Assembly (NCBI GenBank): GCA_902729315.2
Contig: LR746278.1
Coordinates: forward strand, 2,358,501-2,422,500
Direction: 5' to 3'
DNA: 64,000 nucleotides
Source of the DNA: Spirodela intermedia
Lineage: Eukaryota > Streptophyta > Magnoliopsida > Alismatales > Araceae
In this document: one piece after another, positions 28,814-43,596 of the stretch
Numbering within the stretch: the stretch's first letter is position 1
How the letters are laid out: every line of letters begins with the position of its first letter
Notes under the pieces: model-generated
Seen by the model: only the letters and a program-made list of their open reading frames with translations
What the model was told of the DNA's origin: nothing
Database searches by the model: none
Translations under genes and position numbers: made by a program

Positions 28814-28986
28814 TGTTGTAAATGGAGAAACGACCTCTATCACAGAAGACAAAGGGGAGAACAGGGGAAATCATCTCAATTCCATTCTACCATGACACCC
28901 TTTAAAATAGGGAGAAATTTTAAACATTTTTTCAAAAACACTCACAACTAATTACAATACTTTCCAATGACATAGAACTTCCAACA
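28814..28986 (-). repeat. 3' LTR (left copy) of the short LTR element
   Basis: 173 bp starting TGTTGTAAATGG and ending TTCCAACA. It pairs with 30250-30421. Confidence 0.75.
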
Positions 28987-30249
28987 CTCACCCTCAAGAT
29001 GAACTTTGAGGAAATTCATCTTGACTAAGGTAGTGATAATGAAAATCTTGTCCTCTGAATATTCACTTGTTGGTGATGACGAAGATTCATTGAGGCAAGA
29101 GTTCTCCCTTGGATCGTAGTTAAAGATGACCACTGCTGAGGTTGTGGATTTGCCGACACCTTTGGCCCCTCTGATGGATGTCATGTCTCAAGAACAGCAC
29201 ATCATGAATATGATAGCACGCAGAGAGTATCCATCTGCTCAGAGACCTATATAGTGCTGAGCTCTACTGCAAAGACGCCGTTGACATGGCCAGCTATGGC
29301 AATTGATGTGATGTCGGGCCTCAGCTCTCGAAAGAGGCAAGGGCCAGCAACTCTCATATGAATTGAGTGAGATTGAGACGAATGAATTTGTGGGCGAACT
29401 AGACGGTGAAGGCCATTTCAACGAAGGTAGAGGTGAGCAGGCAACACTAGACAACATAGGTTGTGGAAAACTTTTGTTGTCGGATTATAAAAAACATCAG
29501 ATTGATGCAGAAAAGAGGGAGACGAACTGAGGAGGACGGAGTATGACACTAGACTGAGACAAGAGGCTGCTTTTACCTCTCGCAAGACCACCAATGAAGA
29601 TGGAGACAATAGTAATAGACCTAGATATTTCGGCCTCTAGACATAAGGCTTAATGCAGACAGAATTGTGTCAATGAACTTGATGATGTCATTGACAAACA
29701 TGTTGCTAATGAACTCAGATATACCATCAAATGGTAGATGAAAATCACCCTCGAAGACATGAGATAGAGCACAATCAGTTCTCTCTTGTCGTAGAATTGC
29801 CTCGCTGGCGAAGGACCTCACTGGAAGAGGAGGCGACGCTGGAGTGCTAGTAGAGATGACAGTGACAGTTGTGGCAACTTGTGACTCTAGCAAGATGAAA
29901 AGCTCGTCGTCCTTTCACTAGAGGACTGACGGAAGTAGAGCTGATCTAAATGGTGGAAAGAAAACCTACTCGAAATGGCAGGATATCATGCCTATAAACG
30001 GTGGAAAGACAACACGCCTCAAACGGCACAATAAGTGCTTCATGATGAAACCCTAGCTAGACAAAGCCGACGCTAAACAGAGGCAGCAGCAGTGGCGCTC
30101 CCTTAGGTAGGAGATGTCAAACAAGACCGATGCCAAATAGAGGTGGAAGCAACAGTGGTGGATGCGGCAGCAGCAGGGCCTCCCTCAGGTAGGAGATGGT
30201 GAACAAGAGCTGATGAAACCCTAGCGAAATGAAACCCGCTCTGATACCA

Positions 30250-30421
30250 TGTTGTAAATAGAGAAACGATATTTGTCACAGAGAATAGAGGGGAGAACGG
30301 AGGAAACCGCCTTAATTCCGTTCAACCATTAGACCCCTTAATATAGGGATAAATCTAAGACACTTTTTCAAAAACACCCAAACTAATTACACTATTGTCC
30401 TACGACCTAAAACTTTCAACA
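30250..30421 (-). repeat. 5' LTR (right copy) of the short LTR element
   Basis: 172 bp starting TGTTGTAAATAG and ending TTTCAACA, adjacent to the reverse-complement primer-binding site. Confidence 0.75.
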
Positions 30422-31228
30422 CCACCCACTAATTTGGGGACGCATCATCATCACCTTGTTCTTGCAGTTGGCTCGTTGATCAAGTGCATTGAATTTTCTA
30501 AGTGGCATACCTACTTTTATGAGGTCAAAATTAAGTCAAAATAGTAAACTCCAAAAGCAAACCTACTTTTATTAAATCAAAATTAAGAGGTGGGTCCCCA
30601 AAAGCAAATACACTCCAAAAAATAAAATAAAAATTCTAAAACGGCATAAACGAAAATAATAAATTAATAAAAAAACAAATCAAACTATGAACGACCAACT
30701 TGGGTTGGGTCAGTATACTCGTGCTTTATTAGGACCCAATAAGATTTTGGGCCGTCTTTTAACATTCTCTTTTTTACGGCTCAATTAGTATTCTTACCTG
30801 CTTCATGACGTCGCTCCCTCTCTATGATTATATAGGTTAGATGAAGGGATATAGATGAGGAGAACATGATTTGTGGGGGTGGTAGAATGAAGGGAGAGTA
30901 ATTACTCGCTCGGGAGGAGAGGGAAAGAGCTATCAAAAGCCAAGAGGACAAGGAGATGGGCAAGGAAGGAGAAAATAATAGACGAGCAAGAGAGAGAGAG
31001 AGAGAGAGATGGCCAAGGGAGAAGAATAGTAGATGATGCAGAGGGTGAGAGAGAATAAGATCACCTAGGGTCACAAGACAGAATTTGTCGTGGCTTATGG
31101 CCGCAAGACAAATGAACAAATGGCGTTGTACACAGAATAATCCATCAAAAGAAAGAACTGGACTCTCTCTCTCTCTCTCTCTTCCTTCCCTCTATCTTTA
31201 TCTCCCTCTCTCGCTCACTCTCTCTATA
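30422..31228. other. Intergenic sequence 3' of peroxidase D
   Basis: No gene is seen. It is nearly identical to 14,000-14,761 behind copy B, with the same microsatellites at slightly different repeat numbers. Confidence 0.6.
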
Positions 31229-32585
<1,357 letters not shown>

Positions 32586-32661
32586 TCTCTCTCTGTGTCT
32601 CTCTGGGAACTCACTCTCCGTTCAGAAGGACGAAGTGACCTTGAACGATCTCAAGCCGTGC

Positions 32662-32668
32662 TTATATA
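32662..32668 (-). promoter_or_regulatory. TATA box of peroxidase D
   Basis: TATATAA on the minus strand in the same conserved block as in front of copy B, about 77 bp upstream of the ATG. The pseudogene therefore keeps its core promoter. Confidence 0.7.
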
Positions 32669-34563
32669 CACATCTCCAAGAACTCATCTCGTCACCTCGC
32701 TTGGTTTCTTTGTAAATGTCGGAGAGTACTTGACAGCTGGATGGCAGATCCCTTTTGGGATCAAATCAATTGGATTTAGACGGCTGACGTTGATCTCTCT
32801 CTCTCTCTCTCTCTCTTTCTCTCGCTCGAGAATATCACGGGGTGGGTTTGACTAGGTCTGGCGCGTGGAGGCCACACGCCTCGGCAGCTATTCTGCGTGC
32901 TGCCGCCCACCGGGGTTTGGACTTCTTCATGTCATGGCTTGCGTAAGCACATAGCAGATTCCTCCACCATTACACGTGATTTCTTAGTTGGGAGTGCTCG
33001 GCGACTCCCCGATAGGATAAGCTACTCTGTGGAAGTCCGTAGTCTAGTTTCCTGTGCCAAATCGATCAAATTGTCCGTAATCATGTCCAAATATTTTATT
33101 ATATGAAGTCGCGAACTTTCTCTGATCCGCCGACAGCTGGGATTCGAAAGCTATGACTCTTCGTCGTCACCATATTCCTGATCTTCTTCCTTGCCTGGTT
33201 TGCCTTGAGGATCGGCGCTGAGAACACCGTGTCAAAGCATCAGAAGATTCCAAGTTCTCCCCTTACCATGGACCAGACGCCCATAAATAAAAAAGTTCAG
33301 AACCTGTGTGCTCTCCACGCGCTTACGGCTAACGAGTAGCGGAGGAAGGAGGAGAAGGCAAAGGAATATTCAGACCACGGTAGCGGCCGACGACCAACAC
33401 CACCAACCATGTGTGAACACAACGGCCCGCTGACCATCTCCCAGCGATGCCAAAGCTGGGGCTTGTGGAGGCCACGCGGCCTCTTTCGTGGATCCGATCT
33501 TCTCAATATCCAGCAAGGAAGCTGCAGAAGAGGTGAGAGGGAGATGAAGGCCGATATCAAAGCAGGTAAAAAATACAGTAGATCATTAAAAAGGGGTAAA
33601 TACTAAATTCATCGACATTATATATTCAGAAAAAGTGAATTAAAATAAAATTTCTTAAACCTTTCCCAATAGGGAAGTCAATGGGCTGGTAGATTATTGC
33701 TCACCGTCAAGTTGTTAAACCCATATTTTAACGTGGGTAAGAAGAAAAGTCCATCAAAAAGCTCAACAGTCGGCAGAGCGTAGCATCGGCTGACGGATGC
33801 TATTTACTTTTTCTTTTCCGCAAGTCCATAAACTATTTGAAGTAGTCAACCAGTTAAATGTCTTTGTCTACTGGGTGAGTAGAAAGGTTTACAAAACAAG
33901 CACCGTTACAGAGACAGGGATAGAGAGAGAAAATGAGAAGTAGAACTATTTAAGATGGATTATAACTCAAGCTCATGAGGGCAAAATAGACAACGTTAGG
34001 CAACAAAGCTCTGTCGAGCTTCTGTTCTTCGCTGATGCGCCCAGTTCTTTCTCTCTCTCGATCTATCGCGTAGGCAATGATTGTTTGCTTGTGTAAAAGC
34101 CTCAGTAAGGTAAAATACTAATACGACACGCGGAGTCCATCTAAATTTGGATGGAGATTGACTCGGCCACCGTGACGCAAGTGGCTGTTCGGATGTCTTC
34201 GTCGCTCATACGCCGACAAGATTTGTCATCTCCTTTGTTAAAAATCAAGGAGAACAGAAGGGAATCCCGTGTGGTGCTCATCGAGGCAGTCCTTAAGGCG
34301 CGTGGTTTCCACAAGCCTAGAAAACTTTGGAGGCTTGGAGAAGATGATCTGGCCAAACATCCCCCGTCATATTCTGGAGCGAGCGAGAGAGAGAGAGAGA
34401 GGGAGGTCCACATCAGTCATCTAGATCCAATTCATCTGATGCTGAAAGTCATCTGCGATCCAGTTGTCAAGTTCTCTCCTAATAAAAAAAAAAGAGAGGA
34501 GGAAAACCAACGTTTTATGAAGAAAACCAATAGAGATGTTGAGATGAGGTTCTTTGAGATGTG

Positions 34564-34570
34564 TATATAA
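34564..34570 (+). promoter_or_regulatory. TATA box of peroxidase E
   Basis: TATATAA in GTGTATATAAGCAGAG, about 82 bp upstream of the ATG, at the equivalent position to the boxes of B, C and D. Confidence 0.7.
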
Positions 34571-34651
34571 GCAGAGTATTGATATCATTCATGATCACTT
34601 CGACCTTCTAAACGGAGACTTTAGTTCCCATAGAGACACACAGAGAGGCCG

Positions 34652-35980
<1,329 letters not shown>

Positions 35981-35997
<17 letters not shown>

Positions 35998-36060
35998 TAT
36001 ATATATATATATATATATATCAGGCACAACATCCTGTCTCTCTCGTCAACGCCTGATATA
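35981..36060 (+). repeat. Tandem duplication of the peroxidase E stop-codon region
   Basis: The sequence CTCTCGTCAACGCCTGATAT, covering the last codons and the TGA, occurs at 35981-36000 and again at about 36040-36059, with a TA run between. The second copy lies in the 3' untranslated region and has no effect on the protein. Confidence 0.8.
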
Positions 36061-36075
36061 TATATAGATATATAT

Positions 36076-36077
36076 GA

Positions 36078-36122
<45 letters not shown>
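36076..36122. repeat. (GA)n microsatellite
   Basis: About 47 bp of GA dinucleotides in the 3' flank of peroxidase E, preceded by TA runs. Confidence 0.92.
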
Positions 36123-36125
<3 letters not shown>

Positions 36126-37350
36126 TACACCGAGTGCAGAAAAATGGAACAATCTCCAACTGCACTGTTCTCGTCGAGTGGAAATATGTAAGATTTCTTT
36201 TTGTGAAAATAATCGTACATGTATTTACCTGCCCCTTCCCCCCTCCCCAGGATGGGTACCGGCTGGGTAAATTCGGAGTTTGTTCACCTTCATGAATGAC
36301 GAAGCGGTGAAGCCATCCTCTGGATTCAAAAGTCCTTGTAATAGAGCATTAGTGGGCCTTAAATATAAAGGACTAATCTTGGTAATCATTAATTTTCTTG
36401 CACCTATTTCATGTCTAACTTGATCATAGTTCGAGGTTATACGGTTTCCCATTTGCCTATTATTTTTAAAATTTTATCATTTAAATCCTATTATGTATAC
36501 GTGTCCTGATTTCATTGGTCAGGCCTGACTTGGGTTGCCGAGATCAATATAGCTAGACATTGACTTCATGTGTATATATGATTTATCATGTGTTCATCAA
36601 AAGGTGATAAAATTCATGCTAATAACTCGGTCAAGATAGAGAGAGAGATTATTGGCATTAGATTACTTGTTTCAGATTAATCGCCACATCAATAAATGTT
36701 TGCAAGGACATTGTGGATAGTGATGTGATGCTCATCATATTGAACATGATTGTGGATTTTTTTTTGTATATGCTAGATTATCGGTGTATTATTTCTCGAT
36801 TATGTCATGAAAAATTAGTCTTTAGAATAAAATTTGATGCAAAAAAATATAAATGAGCACAGCATACAATAAGTTACTGTAAATGGTAACAAAGTATGGC
36901 GGCTATCTATGCGTTGTCGTCACGAAAAAAACCAATGGGTTGACCAAATGAAGTCGAATCTGTCGCTGAGTGGAAATCCGGGAAAAATATACCTTGTTGA
37001 CCCATTAAAGACACGCATTTCGGTAAGTAGTGATGAAAAATGAGATAAAGTCGCCTTCGGTAATGACAGATATTTAGTAAGACTACCTCTTTTTGACTTT
37101 TTCCTCTGCAAAGAACGATCGCTCGGTAACGACTCCCACCAAAATTCTCTGACCCGACTCTCCGGCGATCTCCCCCCAACCACTCCCCCCGCATCGCCCA
37201 CCGTCGCATCTCCCCCGCGCCACACCCCTCCCCCGCGTCGGTTGACTAGCCCCCCACTCCTTTCGCGCAGGGGCGCTCGTCCCTTTTCTCCATCCGGGAT
37301 CCCGAACCGTACCACTCCCGCCGCCCGTCACCGCCCCTTGAACAGCCCGT
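36123..37350 (+). other. Peroxidase E 3' flank and upstream region of the FAX-like gene
   Basis: No gene is seen. The AT-rich first half is peroxidase 3' flank; the GC-rich end (from about 37,130) begins the FAX leader. This is the intergenic interval of the presumed ancestral unit. Confidence 0.55.
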
Positions 37351-37544
37351 GCATACCCAGCGGCCTTCGCCTTCTCCCCCTCCAAAACTCCTCAGATTTG
37401 GCTTCCGAGGCTTTCCCTCTGTGGCGCCTCCGACCAAAATTCACATCTTTCGGTGTTCCGGTGGTCTTCTTGCGGCAGGTCGATTATCAAGGGCAGATCT
37501 CATTTTCGGCGGCAGCACTATCCCATAGAATACCGTACTTGAAG
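37351..37544 (+). other. Possible non-coding leader exon of the FAX-like gene
   Basis: A CT-rich, GC-rich stretch ends at a plausible donor (GAAG|GTGAAT, 37544/37545). The next good acceptor is the pyrimidine tract before 39246. The frame entering the coding exon meets TGA just before the donor, so the leader would be untranslated. The start is approximate. Conserved in unit 1 (donor at 2448/2449). Confidence 0.4.
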
Positions 37545-39245
37545 GTGAATCTCTTACTGCATTTATTTTGACGATATGTTGAACTTTTTCCAGAAACGAT
37601 CTAAAATGGTCGAAATATGATTCACATAACATCCATTTATTATGATTAAGAAACTCAGGGTGAGGAATGTTCTTCATCTATTTAAATGGTTCCTGTGACT
37701 ATGTTAAATGCTTTTCATTTCCCATGGGTACATTGCAGGAAAAGGCTTAAAATACTGCAAATCTAGGATTCCTTATGTGAAGTATTGTGTGGAGAAGATG
37801 GATATATTTATATGAATGCTTTATACGTACACGCATGAATATGAAGATGGAATAGTGGAGAAATTACTATCGCAAAGAACATTTTTGATGGGAGTATATT
37901 TGGAATTAGTCTTGATGTAGGAATATTTCATTGAAGACTTTATGTTTGGAAGTTTACCATAGATTGGACCATATAAGTACGAATGATGGAAGATAATTCT
38001 ACAGTGAACGTGTGGATACTGATCTGGAAGGATCATCGTCACTGAAAATCCTCTCTAGGCGCTGTAAAGTTTGGTCGAGTTGGTCCTTCTTTTAGATGTT
38101 AAAGAAGGTTCGGATCCACTCAATCTGAAAGAATGACTAAAATCCGAGTTTGGAGAAATTTTTGTTAGGTTGAATCCTATCTTGCAGGATTAGCCGAATA
38201 CAGGTCTGCAGGACAAACATGGTTTCCATCATCTGGTTCTTTCTACAAATGAATATTTTATTCAATTCTTTTTTAAATTGATCTTTAGACGAACCATTGA
38301 AAAAGTGGTCAAAATGTGGGCTGGACCTGGGTAGTTGATTCCCTTGCTAATTTTTGTTATTATTTTATCGATTTCCGGTAAAAGCAATTGGACGTTAGCA
38401 GCCAGGGGATCTCAGTCATCATGGAGAAAGCTGCTTCCCCAGGCCCTTTCATATCTGATTTGGGCTTATTTATCTGTTTTCCTGTTACATTGGGCATTTT
38501 TCTATTTTCATTATTACTGCCTAATGTTTTATTAAATGTAGTCAGACTTTTCATTTGAAATTCTTATATAGTTTAGAAAATCTCCAAGCACAATCAACTA
38601 TTTTTCTCATGTAATGTGCGTTAATTTCTTGTGATAATCATAGTGGCATTATTTTGTATTGGCTCTGTTGCAAAATGAAACTGTCCATGTCATGTACCAG
38701 GGGAGTTTGTTCTCACGGTTTTTCTATATCAACTTCTTATTCATCAAGCTAGAATCGTCTTTTCCTGTGAAAATATTTTACATTGCCTTCCATACCTCTG
38801 TGATGTTGATGTGAGGTACAAACTTTCTGAAATGTCCCTGAATACACCTAATTTTCTGTCTTGGAGATTTCTAATGAAGCAAAAAACTAAAGTTTAAGGT
38901 TTTTTTATTTTTTATTTTTGTTTACAGCATAAAAGGGTGATATCTTCTCACCTGTCCGCAACAAAACCTACTCTTCCACCCCCCAAAAAATGAACTTCCA
39001 ATTAGTGAATTGGGGCCATCTTTATAGTCACAAGTATATTTCGTATAAAAACTGATTTGGGGTGATTTTTCGCTCGCTCTCATTCACATTTTTATTTCTG
39101 TAATAATCAATACAGGACAATTCCTTAAACCTTTTTATATACCATATAAGTGGGATAGTAGTTGAACCCTAAATCCAGATTATTTTGTGATCAATTGAAT
39201 TATAACTGCAGTATCTCAGTTCTCATGTATGCTTTTCAACTTTAG

Positions 39246-42200
39246 GCTTGGGGCCAACGATAAAGAACTCCTTGTTGCCTTCCTTGTGTGCTGTAGCATC
39301 ACTTCTTCAAGTTTCGTAATGGAGGGTTCCTGCATTCGGCTCCAAGCCTGTGCTGGCTTCGGCTTCTTCAATAGGAATCTTCATCAACCAAGGCTCAGAA
39401 CCTGGCGGGCTGTTGCACCTCTTTCTACTAGACGAGTATATGTCTCCCTCTCCCTCTCTTTATCATGCGGTCATGGTCTACTCTGCCAAAAATATTTTGG
39501 GTGCCATATTTTTGCCTTTGTCAATGTTTAATCAATCCATCTTGCCCTCGACAGCTTTTTTAATTTATTGAGCTACCTGCCAAATGCAAAAAATTTCAAC
39601 CTAATTCTATGTTTTGAAGTTGATGAAAGAATATCTCTAAAGTTTCTTTTGGGCATATTTTCTGACCTAACTGGTCTTATGACAGACACCTCCATAGATC
39701 TCTACTGTGATCTACATGGCCTTCCGAATGATATCAATGCTAACCCATTAAACAGAAAGAGGAAGAGCAGGCTTTTTAGTAGCTAAGTGCCTAATAAAGT
39801 GAGATGACGAAGACGGTGGGCTGAAAATTATGCCAGCACCGTTGCTATTTAGGTCTACTGCAGCTACTTATCTAACCTGAAAAGAAATTTACCAAGCTGT
39901 GACTAAGATTTTGGGTGCTTTCCATAGCCTCAATTGGATGGGTTTTGGTACAATAGGCATAGGAAGGTTTGACCTAATTCTTCTGACACGGGCATCTTAG
40001 TTTTGCCATAGTGGTGTTTAGAATCAGTTGAATGTGGCCCAAGACTTCTTCAGATTGGGTATGCGATGGGCATCTCCAATCTAACAAGGTTGTGGTGCTT
40101 GGTGCATCATACAGGTTAAATTACTCTTGTCATGAATGAATGGAAGCAAAAAAAATCATTTTTTTGGAGAAGCCAGATTTTTTGGAGAAGAATTGATTAA
40201 GTTTCCAGCTACAGAGAATGAAAAGGTTCACAGATTTTATTAGAAATGTAATTAGATGAGCAGACAAAGGTGTGAACAACGTGTGTCAGTCTGTGGGATC
40301 TCGATAGAGATTATTTGAATATATATTGCAAGAGATAAGCTAAACAGCAGGTCCTACAAAGCAACAGAACCAGCTTTCACCTTTTTGCAATCTAACACGG
40401 CCTACTGAAGACTTATTCACAGATCATTCATTTTGGTTATGTGAGTAGAAAGAAAATGAGGGATCAGCCAATGCATACAGAAAATTTTCCTTTCTGAAAG
40501 GTTTAAAGCAAGAGAAGGCCAGCCAAAGCCTCCGCTCTTCGAAAGGATATACAGAGAATTGTCAGTATGGGAAAAATGAACAGGAAAGAAAGGGGTAAAT
40601 GATTTTAGGCCTAATTTGGGAAGTTATAGGGTTTCCATTTTTAACATGGCAAAACAATGATAGGGCTACATTTAAGGAAATAGAAGCAACTTCACTTGGA
40701 GTGGAATATTTGCAGATGAAAATGCTTCAATTTAGCCAAGATCAGCCGATTTTTGGGTCAAACTGGCCTGGAATCAGGTAGAAATTAGTTGATCTGGCTC
40801 AGTCTGGTTGCCCCAACTGGTTGAAGTGGATTCTCATTTACACTAGTTTGACTGATCTGATCTGTGTAGCCACCTAATCCAATGTCACTGCTGAGAAGAA
40901 ACTACTTTTCATTTAAGCGAATATTCTGATCGCCCATGCAATTAAATGAATATTTTGACTGCTTGGAAAACGATCAAATGCTATCCCTGTAAGAGAAGCA
41001 TATGTAGAGGACATCCGTTTGGAGAAAATCATTATGAAATTGTGTTATTTACACATTGGTTTATCCGGTATATTCTGTGTCAAACCACCTGGAGTTCTTG
41101 AATGTTATTAGATGGTTCTCGTATTAGTTGAATCAATTTAGTTTAGGTTTGAAGCGTATGCAGATGAACATCAGTTTTTAGCTCAATCGTAAGTTGATGT
41201 ACAGGAGGAACTCATGATCTATGAATACTTATTGGTTTATGTGCTCTACAGAATTCCATTTCCATGCGCCTTGAAGGGGACAGCAATCCAGGTTCTGTTT
41301 ATAGAGAAAACTCGACTATAAGTTATTCAGATAGTAAATCGGATCCGATCAAGGACGATCTAGCAAAGTCACATACTACAGAAGCTGTGGATGAACTTCC
41401 ACAGGAAGGTTTTTCTATCGAAAAGAAAAAGACTGCAAAGATCCATGATTTCTGCCTCGGGATCCCTTTTGGTAAGTCAGTTGTCTTCTATCATGCTGAT
41501 TAATCAGTATTTTCAACCTTTTTGGCTTTCGTGATTGGTGTTCCGGCATAGTCTAATCGAGGAATTGAAGTTATTTTCCACATGGGTAAAAAATAGGAAA
41601 ACATTTCTAATTAATGTCTCATTTCTCAACAGGTGCAATTGTATTAAGTGGAGGACTTATCGGGTATCTTTTCTCACGAAATCTTGCAACTCTGGGCACT
41701 GGCTTCCTGTTTGGGTTGCCACTGCTCTCCCTTAGCTGTTTCAGCTTGAAGGTTTGGAGGAATGGAATATCTAGTCTACCATTCATCTTGGGCCAAGGAG
41801 GTAATTCAAGTTCTCTATTTCATTCTTTGAGAAGCATATAATGCCATATTGGTAAATACTTCTCAAATAGTTAACACTCTAAGTTAGATTATCTGTGCTC
41901 TGGCGAAGTTTAAGCTCATGAAATATGAGAGAAATTTCCCATTTTAGATTAAATATTTGCAGAAAAAAAATATATCGGTAGACAGTTTTTCTCATGTGGA
42001 GTAACTATTTCTACTCAGTTTCGTCATGCCAGTTCATATGGACAGGTTTTTGATGAATGCCTTATGCTGATGCAAAATAAACGAAGCTATTTGATGCCTA
42101 CTTGTAATTGGTATTCACACGTAGACTATTTTGGAGATCTTATTGAACTATCGACTCAATTGAGTTGCAAAAATTGTAAATACTTCCGCCCATTTGGTAT

Positions 42201-42661
42201 CTGTTTATCTATTAAATCTTGGCAGGCCATTATTGCTTATACTTAGTCGATGGGTTATACCCATCTGCTAGCTTTACATGCGACATAATGATTATTTTTT
42301 TTTGCTGGCCCAGCCCTAGCAGCTGCACTCTTCTGGAAGCACTTCCAGACTTACTCTTCGGTAAGACAAGCTCCAATGTCTCCTTGTACAAAGCTTGTTG
42401 GGTTTTCATCTCTTCTTCTTTTTAACACAGTATGATCTTCTACAGACAAAGAAATTCTTCTTTCCGGGGTTTTATGCTCTCTTGAGGTAAATCTACGTTC
42501 ATTATTTTTTTCTAGGCATTCGTATTCTAACATCAGATACTCACAAGAGACGTGCTCATGCGATTGACAGTGGCGCAATGCTCTGTTTTTACTCCTACGT
42601 CCTGCTCTCTGGAGGAAACCCACCTCCAAAGGTGAAGGCGGCAGCTGCCAAATCTGCATGA
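39246..42661 (+). CDS. FAX1: FATTY ACID EXPORT 1-like plastid envelope transporter (Tmem14/UPF0136 family)
   Basis: The exon 39246-39435 contains the ATG (39319) and codes for an Arg/Ser-rich, acid-poor stretch typical of a chloroplast transit peptide. Later exons are about 41291-41471, 41633-41800, 42314-42360, 42446-42486 and 42571-42661, with consistent phases from exon 2 onward. They encode the family signature: IHDFCLGIPFG, LSGGLIGYLFSRNLATL, SLKVWRNGISSLPFILGQ, AALFWKHFQTYS and a C-terminal FYSYVLLSGGNPPPK. These resemble Arabidopsis FAX1, which exports free fatty acids across the plastid inner envelope. Short hydrophobic segments fit the multi-pass Tmem14 fold. The junction from the first coding exon into exon 2 is not resolved: the CGA|GTATAT donor (phase 0) does not match the obvious acceptor at 41290/41291 (phase 1), so a small exon or another donor may exist. 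It is the only complete copy; decayed 5' parts lie in units 1 and 2. Confidence 0.8.
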
Positions 42662-43596
42662 AAGTCAAAACGCAGTCTGTCATACTGGTGTGGACCAGAA
42701 GCTAATGATATAAGTCGCGAGGAAACAGTGAAAGAAAGCAACTGGATAGGTTACCGTCGTGAAAGAAACTTCACTTTCCTGTAAAGAAGACTCAGAGAAG
42801 AGAGCTCGGAACAGGGATGGTGGCATATTCAAAAGTCGTAGACATCATGGCTTCTTCTTGTCAACTTGGCTGTTTTTGTCAGAGTTCTTTTCCCACGTCA
42901 TAAACATCTCTAAGATTCGTAATTTTCTCGTTATTATAATTTTCATGACTAGGATGCTAACAGGCCCGGAAGGCCTTATGAAGCTGGTCCCAGCCCAGTT
43001 AATTTTCTCAACCCTGTGACTGGGCTTGAAGGAAAAGCGCGAAAATGGGTTTCTAGCAAGTTTCCTATGGATCTCAGGTCCACACATGCAGCTGAGTAAG
43101 TTGCCCAGAGTAATTTAAAAGCCCAGAGTAAGTTTAAAAGCCCGGAGTAATGGGAATCAGGCATCAGGACTTTAGCTGTGGAATTTAAAAGCCCAGAGTA
43201 AGTTGGCAAAATATCCGGACAACCCAATAAATTTCATTCATATCGTCAACTATCATATGAAATGATCATTCAACCAATCGTGGGTCCCTGGATTCTGATT
43301 AGTGGTGTGTTAGAGAAAAACAAAAAAGGAAGAAAGAAAGCGATCTTGAGAGAAGTCAAGCTATCAACACGACGGTAAGTAATTTCCTGTAAGTAACTTA
43401 CAGTAAGCCCAAGTACAAATGAACAAATGAACAGGTATAATGGAATGTGCACATGATCGGGGGCTTTGTGTACCAAGTCCTCACTCGATAATACAGTATA
43501 TTTGCAATGATAAATTAACAATATGACACAAGCTAGCATCTTATAAAACTGTGCAATTTATAGCTAAAGCTAGCATTCCGTCCGGAGGCATAGATC
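42662..43596. other. Intergenic region between the FAX-like and CHUP1-like genes
   Basis: The genes are convergent here. No gene is seen. At 43,105-43,205 the short motif AAAGCCCAGAGTAA recurs about four times with changes, forming a degenerate local repeat. Confidence 0.55.

Larger units (their letters stand above)
28814..30421 (-). mobile_element. Short non-autonomous LTR retrotransposon, minus orientation
   Basis: Two similar LTRs of about 172 bp (28814-28986 and 30250-30421, TGTTGTAAAT...CAACA) flank about 1.26 kb with no pol motif. Just inside the right LTR lies GCTCTGATACCA (about 30,238-30,249), the complement of an initiator-Met primer site. Just inside the left LTR lies the complement of a purine tract. 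The element therefore reads on the minus strand. The longest inside frame (29621-29893, minus, 90 codons) is not recognisable. Unit 1 lacks the element at the matching point (about 13,965). It resembles a TRIM-like or internally deleted copia derivative. Confidence 0.75.
32586..34651. other. Divergent intergenic region between peroxidases D and E
   Basis: Collinear with the B-C spacer but about 760 bp shorter. Contains (CT)n at about 32,795-32,822 and a short GA run near 34,383-34,402. Open frames on either strand are not conserved between units and no gene is called. Confidence 0.6.

Noticed and set aside
43105-43205. Regularly spaced short repeats considered as a CRISPR-like array
   Set aside because: Copies are few, diverged and unevenly spaced, and the genome is a plant's.
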